From positions 682,001 to 746,000 of the forward strand of contig CAVRIV010000008.1 in the NCBI GenBank assembly GCA_963721335.1: a DNA stretch of 64,000 nt. The letters are read 5' to 3'. The stretch's first letter is position 1, and each line of letters begins with the position of its first letter. Of this stretch, positions 52,762-61,215 are shown piece by piece. Both the position numbers and the translations under genes were made by a program. A model generated the notes under the pieces. The model was not told where the DNA came from. It made no database searches and saw only the letters and a program-made list of their open reading frames with translations. Origin of the DNA: CAVXDY01 sp963721335. GTDB lineage: Bacteria > Actinomycetota > Thermoleophilia > Miltoncostaeales > Miltoncostaeaceae.

Positions 52762-53510
52762 GCCGTCGCCCACACCACCCCCGCCTGGCGCCCGCAGGCG
52801 TCCCCGTCGCGCCGGTACGAGTAGAAGCGCTCCGGCTCGCAGCTCGTGCAGGCCTCGACCACCTGCACCGCCGACCCCTCGAGGCCCGCGTCCAGCAGCG
52901 CGGCGCGCGCCGCGGCGGCCAGGTCCACGGCCGGCGCCCGCACGGCCGCCTCGCCGAACGCCCTCGCGAAGGCGTCGCGCACGTCCTGCGACACCGGGTA
53001 GCAGCACGGCCCGACTCCCGGGCCCACCGCGGCACCCAGGCGCTCCGGGCGCCCGAGAGCCCGCACGGCCGCGCCGAGCACACCGCTCACCAGCCCACGC
53101 CGGCCCGCGTGGGCCGCGGCGACGGCGGGCTCGTCCCGGCGCCAGAGCAGCACGGGGAGACAGTCCGCCCCCAGCACCACCAGGCCGAGGCCGGGGCAGC
53201 GCGTCGCCAGGCCGTCCCCCTCCGGCCAGCCGCGCAGCGCACCGGTGAACAGGCCCGGCCGGCTCGGCCCGTCGAGGACGCGCACCTGGGTCCCGTGCAC
53301 CTGGCGCCCCAGGCTGACCCCCTGCGCGTCGAGCCCGAGCGCCTCGCACAGGAGGCGCCGGTTGCGCCGCACGGCGCCGTCGGCGTCGTCGCGGTCCGAG
53401 CCCAGGTTGAGCCCGGCGAAGGGTCCCTCGCTGACGCCGCCCCGGCGGGTGGTGAAGACCGCCCGCGCGGGCGCCCCGGTCTCGATCTCGATCAGCTCGG
53501 GCGCCGTCAC
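52758..53510 (-). CDS. pgeF: PgeF/YfiH-family (laccase-fold) peptidoglycan-editing or nucleoside enzyme
   Basis: A 250-residue Cu/Zn-binding protein: His in GRQVHGTQV, Cys in GADCLPVLLW and His in AAAHAGRRGL form the site. Relatives have been described as polyphenol oxidase, purine nucleoside phosphorylase and a factor removing L-Ser from wall precursors. GTG 53510 overlaps the preceding stop. It belongs to the conserved division-cluster tail. Confidence 0.9.
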   Translation of the reverse strand: MTAPELIEIETGAPARAVFTTRRGGVSEGPFAGLNLGSDRDDADGAVRRNRRLLCEALGLDAQGVSLGRQVHGTQVRVLDGPSRPGLFTGALRGWPEGDGLATRCPGLGLVVLGADCLPVLLWRRDEPAVAAAHAGRRGLVSGVLGAAVRALGRPERLGAAVGPGVGPCCYPVSQDVRDAFARAFGEAAVRAPAVDLAAAARAALLDAGLEGSAVQVVEACTSCEPERFYSYRRDGDACGRQAGVVWATA

Positions 53511-54625
53511 GGCTGCTCCCGGGCGAGGCGCAGGGCCAGTGCGAGCTGCTCGTCCCGGCCGCCCACCGTGCCGTCGATGACGGCCGCACGCACCGCGGCA
53601 AGCGCACGGCCGATGGCGGGGCCGGGGGCGACGCCCGCGGCGACGAGGTCCGCGCCGTCGATCGCCGGACCTCGGTGGCGGTCCCGCTCCCACCAGCCGA
53701 GGACGGCCGGCCCGCCGACGGCGAGCGCACCGAGCACGCTCGGCGGGCGCAGCGCGAGCAGCGTGCGATCGGCCTCGGACGGCGGCGCGCCGTCCCGGAG
53801 GGCGCGCGCCGCCGCCATGCCGTCGCGCAGCGCCCGGGCCGTCGCGACGGCCCAGCCCGGCAGCGCCGCGCGGTCGGCGGCGTCCGGCGCGACCGACGCG
53901 CCGAGCCGGGCGGCCCACCGCGGCACGTCGGGCGCCCCGGGCCGCGCGTGGGCGGCGTCCACCGCAGCCAGCGCGGCCGGGTCGGCGACCCACGGGACCC
54001 CGAGCCCGCCGAGCGACCGCAGCCCGGCCGCCGCGTCCTCCTCCTCGAGCAACCGCCGGAGCTCGCCGGCCACCCGCGCCGAGGCGATGTCGAGCGCCGG
54101 CGCGGACGCCCGGGCAGCGCGCTCCGTCGCGGGTTCGAGCGTGAACCCCAGCCGTCCGGCGTAGCGTGCCGCGCGCACGACCCGGCTCGGGTCCTCCTCG
54201 AAGCCGTCCGGCCGCAGGATCCGGATGAGGCCGAGCTCCAGGTCCCTCAGCCCGCCGTGCGGGTCGATGAGCTCCCCCCGCCCGGGCCCGGACAACCGCA
54301 GCGCCATCGCGTTGACCGTGAAGTCGCGCCGGGCCAGATCGTCCTCGATCGTCCCCGGCTCGACGTGAGGTAGCGCACCCGGGTGGGCGTAGCGCTCGCG
54401 ACGGGCGACGTTGATATCCAGCGTCCCCCCGGGCAGCGACGCCGACGCGGTGCCGAACCGGGGGTGGGCGAGCATCTGCGTGTCGAGGCGTCGCGCGAAC
54501 TCCTCCATGTCGTCCTCGACCACCAGGTCGAGGTCCGAACCGGCGGGCAACCCGAGCAGCGCGTCGCGGACCACGCCCCCGACCGCGCTGACCCTGCCCG
54601 AGAGGGCGGGCCCGACGCGCGCCAT
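53507..54625 (-). CDS. CCA-adding enzyme/poly(A) polymerase family nucleotidyltransferase
   Basis: About 372 residues of class II nucleotidyltransferase: VSAVGGVVRDALLGLPAGSD and the DLDLVVEDD pair of catalytic Asp, EDDLARRDFTVNAMAL, and DPSRVVRAARYAGRLGF. The tRNA-Pro gene here lacks an encoded CCA, which such an enzyme would add. The start at ATG 54625 follows the usual length; upstream in-frame GTC/CTG codons are not used. It diverges from a small leaderless gene. Confidence 0.9.
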   Translation of the reverse strand: MARVGPALSGRVSAVGGVVRDALLGLPAGSDLDLVVEDDMEEFARRLDTQMLAHPRFGTASASLPGGTLDINVARRERYAHPGALPHVEPGTIEDDLARRDFTVNAMALRLSGPGRGELIDPHGGLRDLELGLIRILRPDGFEEDPSRVVRAARYAGRLGFTLEPATERAARASAPALDIASARVAGELRRLLEEEDAAAGLRSLGGLGVPWVADPAALAAVDAAHARPGAPDVPRWAARLGASVAPDAADRAALPGWAVATARALRDGMAAARALRDGAPPSEADRTLLALRPPSVLGALAVGGPAVLGWWERDRHRGPAIDGADLVAAGVAPGPAIGRALAAVRAAVIDGTVGGRDEQLALALRLAREQP

Positions 54626-54663
54626 CAGCGGGTGGGCGAGGACGCCCTCGCGGGCGCGGCGGC

Positions 54664-54669
54664 TAGGAT
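54664..54669 (+). promoter_or_regulatory. -10 box for leaderless gene 54677-54928
   Basis: TAGGAT followed by 7 bases and GTG 54677; no ribosome site. Confidence 0.5.
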
Positions 54670-54676
54670 CGTCCTC

Positions 54677-54928
54677 GTGGCCTACGACCCCGTCTCCCGC
54701 AAGCTGAGCGCCGTCGCGCCGGTCGCGGAGGAGCTGGTCGCGGCCTTCGAGCGCTTCGAGCACCTCACGCTGACCGAGCTCCAGGAGGGCTTCGCCGCCG
54801 CCGACGAGCGCTTCCGGGCCTGGACGCGGGATCCGGCCAACGCCGGCCGGCCGATCACCGAGGCCCCCGACTACCTCGATCGCATCGCCCTCGACAGCCT
54901 GCTCGAGCGTCGCACCTGGGCGGAGTAG
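54677..54928 (+). CDS. Small soluble hypothetical protein
   Basis: An 83-residue protein with helical, charged sequence (VAEELVAAFERFEHLTLTELQEGFAAADERFRAWTRD region). No family recognised. GTG 54677 lies 7 bases after a TAGGAT -10, so it appears leaderless. It is one of few rightward genes in this part and converges with ridA. Confidence 0.65.
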   Translation: MAYDPVSRKLSAVAPVAEELVAAFERFEHLTLTELQEGFAAADERFRAWTRDPANAGRPITEAPDYLDRIALDSLLERRTWAE

Positions 54929-54957
54929 CGCGCCCCCTCCGTCCCGAGCGCACCCCG

Positions 54958-55359
54958 TCACCCCGCGGCGGGGATGACCGCGATCGCCTCGATCTCGACG
55001 CGTGCGCCCAGCGGCAGCGCCAGCACGCCGACGGTCGCCCGCGCCGGGGCGTGGCCCGAGAAGGCGCGGCCGTAGACCTCGTTCATCGCGGGGAAGTCGC
55101 CGGAGAGGTCCGTGAGGTAGACCGTGGTCTTGACCACGTCCTCCAGGCGGGCGCCGGCCGCGGCCAGGACCGCCGCCACGTGGCGGAGCGCCAGGGCGGT
55201 CTGGTCGCGGACGTCGCCGTCCACGAGCGCCCCGCTCTCGGGGTCCACCCCGACCTGCCCCGACACGAACACCATCTCGCCCGCCGCCGTGGCGACGGCC
55301 TGGCTGTAGGGCGCGCCGGCCACCGGAGCCGGCGCGGTGTCGGTGCGGATGTGCCTCAC
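54958..55359 (-). CDS. ridA: RidA-family enamine/imine deaminase
   Basis: A 133-residue RidA/YjgF trimer subunit: RTDTAPAPVAGAPYSQAV, VFVSGQVGVDPESG and the Arg in HAPARATVGV. It hydrolyses reactive enamines released by PLP enzymes. GTG 55359 gives the family N-terminus and lies 7 bases after TAGTGT; the GTG at 55368 is inside that box. It follows hisF on the same strand. Confidence 0.9.
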   Translation of the reverse strand: MRHIRTDTAPAPVAGAPYSQAVATAAGEMVFVSGQVGVDPESGALVDGDVRDQTALALRHVAAVLAAAGARLEDVVKTTVYLTDLSGDFPAMNEVYGRAFSGHAPARATVGVLALPLGARVEIEAIAVIPAAG

Positions 55360-55366
55360 GAAGCCC

Positions 55367-55372
55367 ACACTA
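55367..55372 (-). promoter_or_regulatory. -10 box for leaderless ridA
   Basis: TAGTGT on the minus strand overlapping the hisF stop, 7 bases before GTG 55359. It would let ridA be transcribed apart from the his operon. Confidence 0.5.
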
Positions 55373-56125
55373 CCGGCGCACCGGGACGCCGGCGGCGGCC
55401 ATCGCCTCCTTGACGTCGGCGATCGAGTAGACGCCGTCGTGGAAGACCGAGGCCGCGAGCACCGCGTCGACGCGCCCCTCCGAGACCGCCTGGGCGAAGT
55501 GCTCGAGGCGCCCGGCGCCGCCGGAGGCGATCACGGGGACGGGCGCGGCGCCGGCCACGGCCGCGAGCAGCTCCACGTCGAAGCCGTCCTGGGTGCCGTC
55601 GCGGTCCATGCTCGTGATCAGCAGCTCCCCCGCCCCCCGCTCGGCGGCCTCCGCCGCCCAGGCGACCGCCTCGCGGCCGGTGGGCAGGCGCCCGCCGTTC
55701 AGGAAGACCTCCCAGCCCGAGCCGTCCTCACGCCGTTTGGCGTCGATGGCGACCACCACGCATTGAGCGCCGAATCGGGCCGACGCCCGCTCGATGAGAG
55801 CGGGATCCCGGACCGCGGCGGAGTTCAGCGAGACCTTGTCGGCCCCGGCGGCCAGCACGGCGCGGATGTCCTCCTCGGACCGCAGCCCGCCCCCGATCGT
55901 GAACGGGATGAACACCTGCTCGGCCGTCCGCCGCGCGAGATCCACGATCGTCCCGCGCTCCTCGTGGCTCGCCGTGATGTCGAGGAACACGAGCTCGTCG
56001 GCGCCCTCCCGGTCGTAGCGGGCGGCGAGCTCCACCGGGTCGCCGGCGTCGCGCAGGCCGACGAAGTTCACCCCCTTCACCACCCGGCCCGCGTTGACGT
56101 CGAGGCACGGGATGACGCGGATCAC
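55370..56125 (-). CDS. hisF: Imidazole glycerol phosphate synthase cyclase subunit
   Basis: A 251-residue TIM barrel: VIPCLDVNAGRVVKGVNF with catalytic Asp, PFTIGGGLRSEEDI and SMDRDGTQDGFD with the second Asp. It works with HisH. GTG 56125 overlaps the hisA stop (GTGA). Confidence 0.96.
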   Translation of the reverse strand: MIRVIPCLDVNAGRVVKGVNFVGLRDAGDPVELAARYDREGADELVFLDITASHEERGTIVDLARRTAEQVFIPFTIGGGLRSEEDIRAVLAAGADKVSLNSAAVRDPALIERASARFGAQCVVVAIDAKRREDGSGWEVFLNGGRLPTGREAVAWAAEAAERGAGELLITSMDRDGTQDGFDVELLAAVAGAAPVPVIASGGAGRLEHFAQAVSEGRVDAVLAASVFHDGVYSIADVKEAMAAAGVPVRR

Positions 56126-56865
56126 GACGGGCTCCGCGCCCCGAGCTGCTCCAGCGCCTCGGACACGGAGAAGCGCCCCTCGTAGAGCGCGCGGCCCACG
56201 ATCACGCCGCTGAGGTTGGAGAGCCCGAGGTCCGCCAGCCGCCGCAGGTCGTCGAGCGAGGAGATCCCGCCGGAGGCGATGACGTCGAGAGGCCGCACCG
56301 CCTCGGCCAGCCGCCGCAGCGCGCTCGTGTTGGGCCCGCCGAGGGTCCCGTCGCGGCTGATGTCGGTGTAGAGCAGGTGGCGCACCCCGGTCGAGATCAG
56401 CTCCTCGGCCACCTGCACGGCGTTGCGGTCGGACACCTGCGTCCACCCGTGCGTGGCCACCTTTCCCTGCCGCGCGTCGAGCGCCACCACCAGCCGGTCG
56501 CCCAGCCGGTCGATGGCCCATTCCAGGAGGTCGCGGTCGACGAGGACGGCCGTGCCGACCACGACGCGGTCGACCCCGGTCGCGAGCGCGGTCTCGATGG
56601 CCGGCCGCGAGCGCAGCCCGCCGCCGAAGTGGACCGTGCCCGGGAACACGGCGGCGATGCTCGCGACGAGCGCGGCGTGCACCGGCTGACCCTCGAGGGC
56701 GCCGTCCAGATCCACGACGTGCAGCGAGTCGGCACCCTGCTCGGCGAACGCGCGCGCCTGGGCCACCGGGTCGTCGCTGAAGACCGTGGACTGGGCGAAG
56801 TCGCCCTGGCGCAGGCGGACCGCCTGACCTCCCTTGAGGTCGATCGCCGGGTAGAGCGTGATCAC
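56122..56865 (-). CDS. hisA: ProFAR isomerase
   Basis: A 247-residue TIM barrel: LYPAIDLKGGQAVRLRQGD, HVVDLDGALEGQ, VHFGGGLRS, YTDISRDGTLGGPN. The last shows the catalytic Asp. In actinobacteria the orthologue is often bifunctional with TrpF (PriA); I cannot decide which from the motifs. It overlaps hisH and hisF. Confidence 0.95.
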   Translation of the reverse strand: MITLYPAIDLKGGQAVRLRQGDFAQSTVFSDDPVAQARAFAEQGADSLHVVDLDGALEGQPVHAALVASIAAVFPGTVHFGGGLRSRPAIETALATGVDRVVVGTAVLVDRDLLEWAIDRLGDRLVVALDARQGKVATHGWTQVSDRNAVQVAEELISTGVRHLLYTDISRDGTLGGPNTSALRRLAEAVRPLDVIASGGISSLDDLRRLADLGLSNLSGVIVGRALYEGRFSVSEALEQLGARSPS

Positions 56866-57503
56866 GAGTGGGATACGACCCCGGCGCGGACGGCGGCGAG
56901 CCAGCGCGACAGCAGCCCCAGGCCGGCGACGCTCGACTTCTCCGGGTGGAACTGCACGCCCAGCACGCCGTCGCGGCCGGCGGCCGCGCAGAACCCGGCC
57001 CCGTGTGCGGCGCGCCCCAGGACCATGCGCTCGTCCTCGGGCTCGCAGGCGTAGGAGTGCACGAAGTAGTACGTGGAGTCGGCCGGCGCGCCGTCCTCGG
57101 GGGCGAGCGGCGCGTCCGGCGCCCAGCGGACCTCGCTCCATCCGATGTGGGGCAGCTTGAGGTCGGTCCGCAGCCGCCGCACCGGGCCCGGAAGCAGGCC
57201 GAGGCCGCTGACCCCGGGACTCTCCTCGCTCTCGTCGAACAGCAGCTGCAGGCCCAGGCAGATGCCCAGCACCGGCACGCCCTCGCCGGCCGCCGCCCGG
57301 ATGGCCCGGTCCAGGCCGCGCGCACGGATGCGGCGCATGGCCTCCCCGAAGTGGCCCACCCCGGGGAGCACGACGGCGTCGGCGCCCTCCACGCCGGCGG
57401 GCTCGCCCGCCACGCGCACCTCGGCGCCCAGCAGCTCCAGCGCCTTGGTGGCGCTGCGCAGGTTGCTCATCTCGTAGTCGAGCACCGCCAGCAGCGGTCT
57501 CAC
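56862..57503 (-). CDS. hisH: Imidazole glycerol phosphate synthase glutaminase subunit
   Basis: A 213-residue class I glutamine amidotransferase: LDYEMSNLRSATKAL, nucleophile Cys in GICLGLQLLFDESEES, and the His/Glu in GVQFHPEKSS. It supplies ammonia to HisF. GTG 57503 overlaps the hisB stop. Confidence 0.95.
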   Translation of the reverse strand: MRPLLAVLDYEMSNLRSATKALELLGAEVRVAGEPAGVEGADAVVLPGVGHFGEAMRRIRARGLDRAIRAAAGEGVPVLGICLGLQLLFDESEESPGVSGLGLLPGPVRRLRTDLKLPHIGWSEVRWAPDAPLAPEDGAPADSTYYFVHSYACEPEDERMVLGRAAHGAGFCAAAGRDGVLGVQFHPEKSSVAGLGLLSRWLAAVRAGVVSHS

Positions 57504-58087
57504 AGCGACCCCTTCGTCGAGGGGATGCCGGTGACCCGGGGGTTCCGCGCCACCGCGACGGCCAGCGCCCGCGCGAGCGCCTTGAAGCTCGCCTCGATGG
57601 CGTGGTGCGCGTTCCCCGGCACGATCAGGCGGAGGTGGAGGGTGAGCCCGCAGTGGTTGGCGAGGGCACGCATGAACTCCCCGAGCAGCTCGGTCTCGAA
57701 ACCGCCGATCACGCCGCCCGGGAGCGGCACGTCGAGGGCCGTGAACGGGCGCCCCGAGAGGTCGATCGCGGCCTCCGCCAGGCACTCGTCCATGGGCACG
57801 AGCGCCGAGCCGTAGCGCTCGATGCCCGACCGGTCGCCGAGCGCGTTCGAGAGCGCCTGGCCCAGGGTGATCCCCACGTCCTCCACGGTGTGGTGGCTGC
57901 CGGTCTCGAGGTCGCCGGTGGCCTGCACCTCGATGTCGATCAGGGAGTGGCGCGCGAGCAGCGTGAGCATGTGGTCGAAGAAGCCCACGCCGGTCGATAC
58001 CGTGGCCGTTCCGGTGCCGTCCAGGTCCACCCGCACCCGCACGTCGGTCTCGCCCGTCGTCCGGCGCGCCTCCCCCGCGCGGCTCAC
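57500..58087 (-). CDS. hisB: Imidazoleglycerol-phosphate dehydratase
   Basis: A 195-residue monofunctional IGPD: GVGFFDHMLTLLARHSL, DLETGSHHTVEDVGI and GNAHHAIEASFKALARAL with the two metal-binding HH pairs. GTG 58087 overlaps the hisD stop. hisC is not found in the window. Confidence 0.96.
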   Translation of the reverse strand: MSRAGEARRTTGETDVRVRVDLDGTGTATVSTGVGFFDHMLTLLARHSLIDIEVQATGDLETGSHHTVEDVGITLGQALSNALGDRSGIERYGSALVPMDECLAEAAIDLSGRPFTALDVPLPGGVIGGFETELLGEFMRALANHCGLTLHLRLIVPGNAHHAIEASFKALARALAVAVARNPRVTGIPSTKGSL

Positions 58088-59349
58088 GGCCGCCTCCGAG
58101 CCTCGGCCGAGCGCCGGTGCATGGGGAAGCCCTCGGCGTCGGCGAGCGCCGCCAGGTGCGGCGTGAGCGCCTCAACGGCCTCGTCGGTCATGTCGACCAC
58201 GGACATCCTCCGCAGGAATGTGGTGGGTCCGAGGGCCGACGCGTGGCGCGCCGCGCCCCCGGTGGGCAGGACGTGGTTGGAGCCCGCGACGTAGTCGCCG
58301 AAGGCCGTTGCGCAGTTCCTTCCGACGAAGACCGCCCCCGCACGGGTGATGCGAGAGGCGATCGCCTGGGGATCGCGGGTCGCGATCTCCAGATGCTCCG
58401 GCGCGAACGACTCAGCCAACTCGATCGCCAGGGGCATGCTCGCACACTCCACGAGCGTGATCGGCCCGACGGACTCCGGCAGATCCGCCAAAGCCCCCTC
58501 CACCGCGGCGATCAATGCCGGGTCGTCGCTGGCCAGCACCGCCGGCGAGTCGGCGCCGTGCTCGGCCTGGGCGAGCAGGTCGAGGGCCATCGCGACCGGA
58601 TCGGCCGAGTCGTCGGCGATGATCATCACCTCGCTCGGGCCGGCGAGCCCGTCGATGCCGACACGGCCCACCACGCGGCGCTTGGCCTCCTGCACCCAGG
58701 GGCTCCCCGGCCCGCAGATCACCGCCACCGGGGCGATCGTCGCCGTTCCGAAGGCGAGCGCGCCGATCGCGCCCGCGCCGCCCACCGCGTAGACCTCGTC
58801 CACGCCCAGCAGCCCGGCGGTCGCCAGGATCACGGGCGCCGGGCGGGCGTCCGCCCCCGGAGGGCTGACCACGGCGATCCGGGCCACCCCCGCGACCTGG
58901 GCCGGGACGACGGTCATGACGAGGCTGGCCGGGTACGGCGCGCGCCCGCCGGGCACGTAGCAGCCGGCCGCGTCGACGGCCAGGCGCCGCACGGTCACGC
59001 TCTGACCGTAGGGGAGCGTGACGTGCCGGTCGTCCGGGAGGAGGGCCTCCGCCACGGCCCGCACCTGGGACGCGGCCGCCACGATCGCCGCCCGCAGCGC
59101 CGGATCGAGGCCGTCGAGCGCCGCCTGGATCGCCGCCGGCGGCACGCGCAGGCGATCGTGGGTGAAGTCCGGGCAGTCGAACATGCGCGCGTGCTCCACG
59201 AGCGCGTCGTCGCCGCGGGAGCGGACGTCCTCGAGCGTCTCCCCCACGCTCGCCTCCACCCCGCTCACGTCGGCCTCGGGTCGCAGCGTGTGGGCGATGG
59301 CCTGGGCGCCCCCGGCGCGCAGGCGGGCGCGGCGCGGCGCGGCGCTCAC
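58084..59349 (-). CDS. hisD: Histidinol dehydrogenase
   Basis: A 421-residue zinc enzyme that oxidises histidinol to histidine. GCYVPGGRAPYPASLVMTVVP, DGLAGPSEVMIIADD, LLAQAEHGADS and GSNHVLPTGGAARHASAL are diagnostic. Its stop and start overlap hisB and hisG (GTGA). Confidence 0.96.
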   Translation of the reverse strand: MSAAPRRARLRAGGAQAIAHTLRPEADVSGVEASVGETLEDVRSRGDDALVEHARMFDCPDFTHDRLRVPPAAIQAALDGLDPALRAAIVAAASQVRAVAEALLPDDRHVTLPYGQSVTVRRLAVDAAGCYVPGGRAPYPASLVMTVVPAQVAGVARIAVVSPPGADARPAPVILATAGLLGVDEVYAVGGAGAIGALAFGTATIAPVAVICGPGSPWVQEAKRRVVGRVGIDGLAGPSEVMIIADDSADPVAMALDLLAQAEHGADSPAVLASDDPALIAAVEGALADLPESVGPITLVECASMPLAIELAESFAPEHLEIATRDPQAIASRITRAGAVFVGRNCATAFGDYVAGSNHVLPTGGAARHASALGPTTFLRRMSVVDMTDEAVEALTPHLAALADAEGFPMHRRSAEARRRP

Positions 59350-59973
59350 GGGGTGGGCCTCATCCCCTCGAGCACCCGGTCGACCTCCTCCGCCCGCAGC
59401 GTCTGGCTCACGCGGTTGGCGATCAGGCGCGCCGAGGAGCGAAAGATCTCCTCCCGCTCCACGAGGCCGTTCTCACGGAGGGTGCGCCCGGTGGCCACCA
59501 GGTCCACGATCCCGTGCGCCAGCCCCACCAGGGGCGCCAGCTCCACCGAGCCGTTCACCCTCACCACCTCCGCCTGGCGGCCGGTGGCGGTGAAGTGGGC
59601 CGTGGCCGTGGCCGGGTACTTGGTGGCCACCCGCACGATGCCCAGGTGCTCGAGCGCCGCCGGGCGTCGGGTCCTCCCCCTCGCGCGTGGCGTAGACCAT
59701 GCGGCAGTCGCCGAAGCGCAGGTCGAGCAGCTCGTACACGTCCGGGGCGCGCTCGCGCAGGACGTCCGCCCCGACGATCCCGAGGTCGGCCGCGCCGCTC
59801 TCCACGTAGGTCGTGACATCGCTCGGCCTCGTGGTGACGAAGGTGGTGCCGTCCGCCCCCTCCACCACCAGGCGGCGGCCGGCGGCGCGCAGCGGCTCCG
59901 CGTCGAGCCCGGCGCGCGCGATCGCCTCCACGGCGCCCGCGAACAGGGCGCCCAGGGGCACGCAGATCCTCAG
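59346..59973 (-). CDS. hisG: ATP phosphoribosyltransferase catalytic subunit, short form (one frameshift)
   Basis: About 208 residues after removing an extra base near 59668 (GEDP joins RPAALEHLGIVRVATKYP). The short form lacks the regulatory ACT-like domain and needs HisZ, encoded just upstream. ADLGIVGADVLRE and DLVATGRTLRENGL are typical. The only start matching the family N-terminus (LRICVPLGAL) is CTG 59973, overlapping the hisZ stop as CTGA; a GTG four codons later is the alternative. Confidence 0.9.
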
Positions 59974-61215
59974 CCCCGGGATGGCAGCTCCTCCTCCGGG
60001 CGCACGCACAGCAGGCGCTCGCCGGTGAGCCGGTCGAGCACGGCGTAGCCGCCGTCTCCCGGGCGGGCCACGTAGCGCCACCCGTCGGCGGCGGCGAGGC
60101 CCTCCGGGTCGGGGTCGCCGGCCGGCCAGGGCCACCACCGGCAGCCCGGCGGCGCGGATCGCGGCCGCCACGGCCGGCGCGCGGTCGAGCCCGCCCACCA
60201 GCACCACCCCGTCACGAGGGAGGGCCGGCGGCGGGGCGGCCTCCATCACGGCGCGGTGGAGGAGGTCGAGCGCGATGGCGAAGCCCACCGCGGGGCGGGC
60301 CCGGCCGAAGCGCTCCCCCAGGCCGTCGTAGCGCCCCCCCATGGCCACCGGCGCCCCGACGCCCGGCGCGTAGGCCTCGAAGACGATGCCCGAGTAGTAC
60401 GGCCAGTCGCGTCGCACGCCGAGGTCGATCAGCACCGCGTCGGCGGCGCCGTGCGCGTCCAGCAGGACGAGCAGCTCCCGCAACCGCCCGCAGGCCGCGG
60501 CGGCCGCGGGGACCGTCGAGGAGATCCGCTCCAGCAGCTCGGCCCCGCCGCGCAGCCCCGGCAGCTCGAGCACGAGGGCGCCCGCCGGGCCCGCGGGGAC
60601 GGCCGCGCGCGCGAGCCGCCGCCACTCGACGAAGTTGCGCGACGCGAGCGCGGCGCCCAGCGCGGCCCGCGCGCCGGCCTCGATGCCCACGCCGTCCAGC
60701 ACCGCGGACGTGAGGGAGACGTCCCCCACGCCCACGCGAAAGCCGGCGAGCCCGGCGGCGCCCAGGCTCTCCACCAGCAGTGCCAGGGCCTCCGCGTCGG
60801 CGCCCGGGCCGTCGGCTCCCACCAGCTCGATGCCGGCCTGCCGCTCCTCGGACGGCCGCGGGCGGCCCGCCGGCGGCGGCCGGAAGGCCCGTGCCAGGTA
60901 GGAGACGCGCACCGGGCCCGGGTGGTCGGCCATCCGGGTGGCCACGAGGCGCGCGACCGGGATCGTCAGGTCCGGCCGCAGCACGAGCACCCGGCCGGCG
61001 TCGTCGAAGAGCCGGAAGGCCTCGCGCAACCCGCCCTCCTGCGCGCGGTCGATGACCTCGGCGAACTCCAGGACCGGGGTCATCACCTCGCGGTAGCCGA
61101 AGGCGCCGAAGCGGCCGCGCACCGCCGCCTCGATCGCCCGCAGCTCCTGGGCCTCGACCGCCAGCACGTCCTTGCCGCCGGCGGGGAGGGCGGCCGGGGG
61201 CGGGGCGCTACTCAC
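59970..61215 (-). CDS. hisZ: ATP phosphoribosyltransferase regulatory subunit (one frameshift)
   Basis: About 414 residues after removing an extra C near 60122 (VVALAG joins GDPDPEGLAAADGWRYV). Class II synthetase-like fold related to HisRS: FGYREVMTPVLEFAEV, FDDAGRVLVLRPDLTIPVAR, YYSGIVFEAYAPG and GGRYDGLGERFG. No tRNA-binding domain, so HisZ rather than HisS. It activates the short HisG and confers histidine feedback. It overlaps murA by 8 bp. Confidence 0.9.

Noticed and set aside
9740..60130. Programmed frameshifting or pseudogenes
   Set aside because: Shifts lie at unrelated sequences, without slippery sites, and hit essential enzymes; single-base insertion errors explain them more simply.
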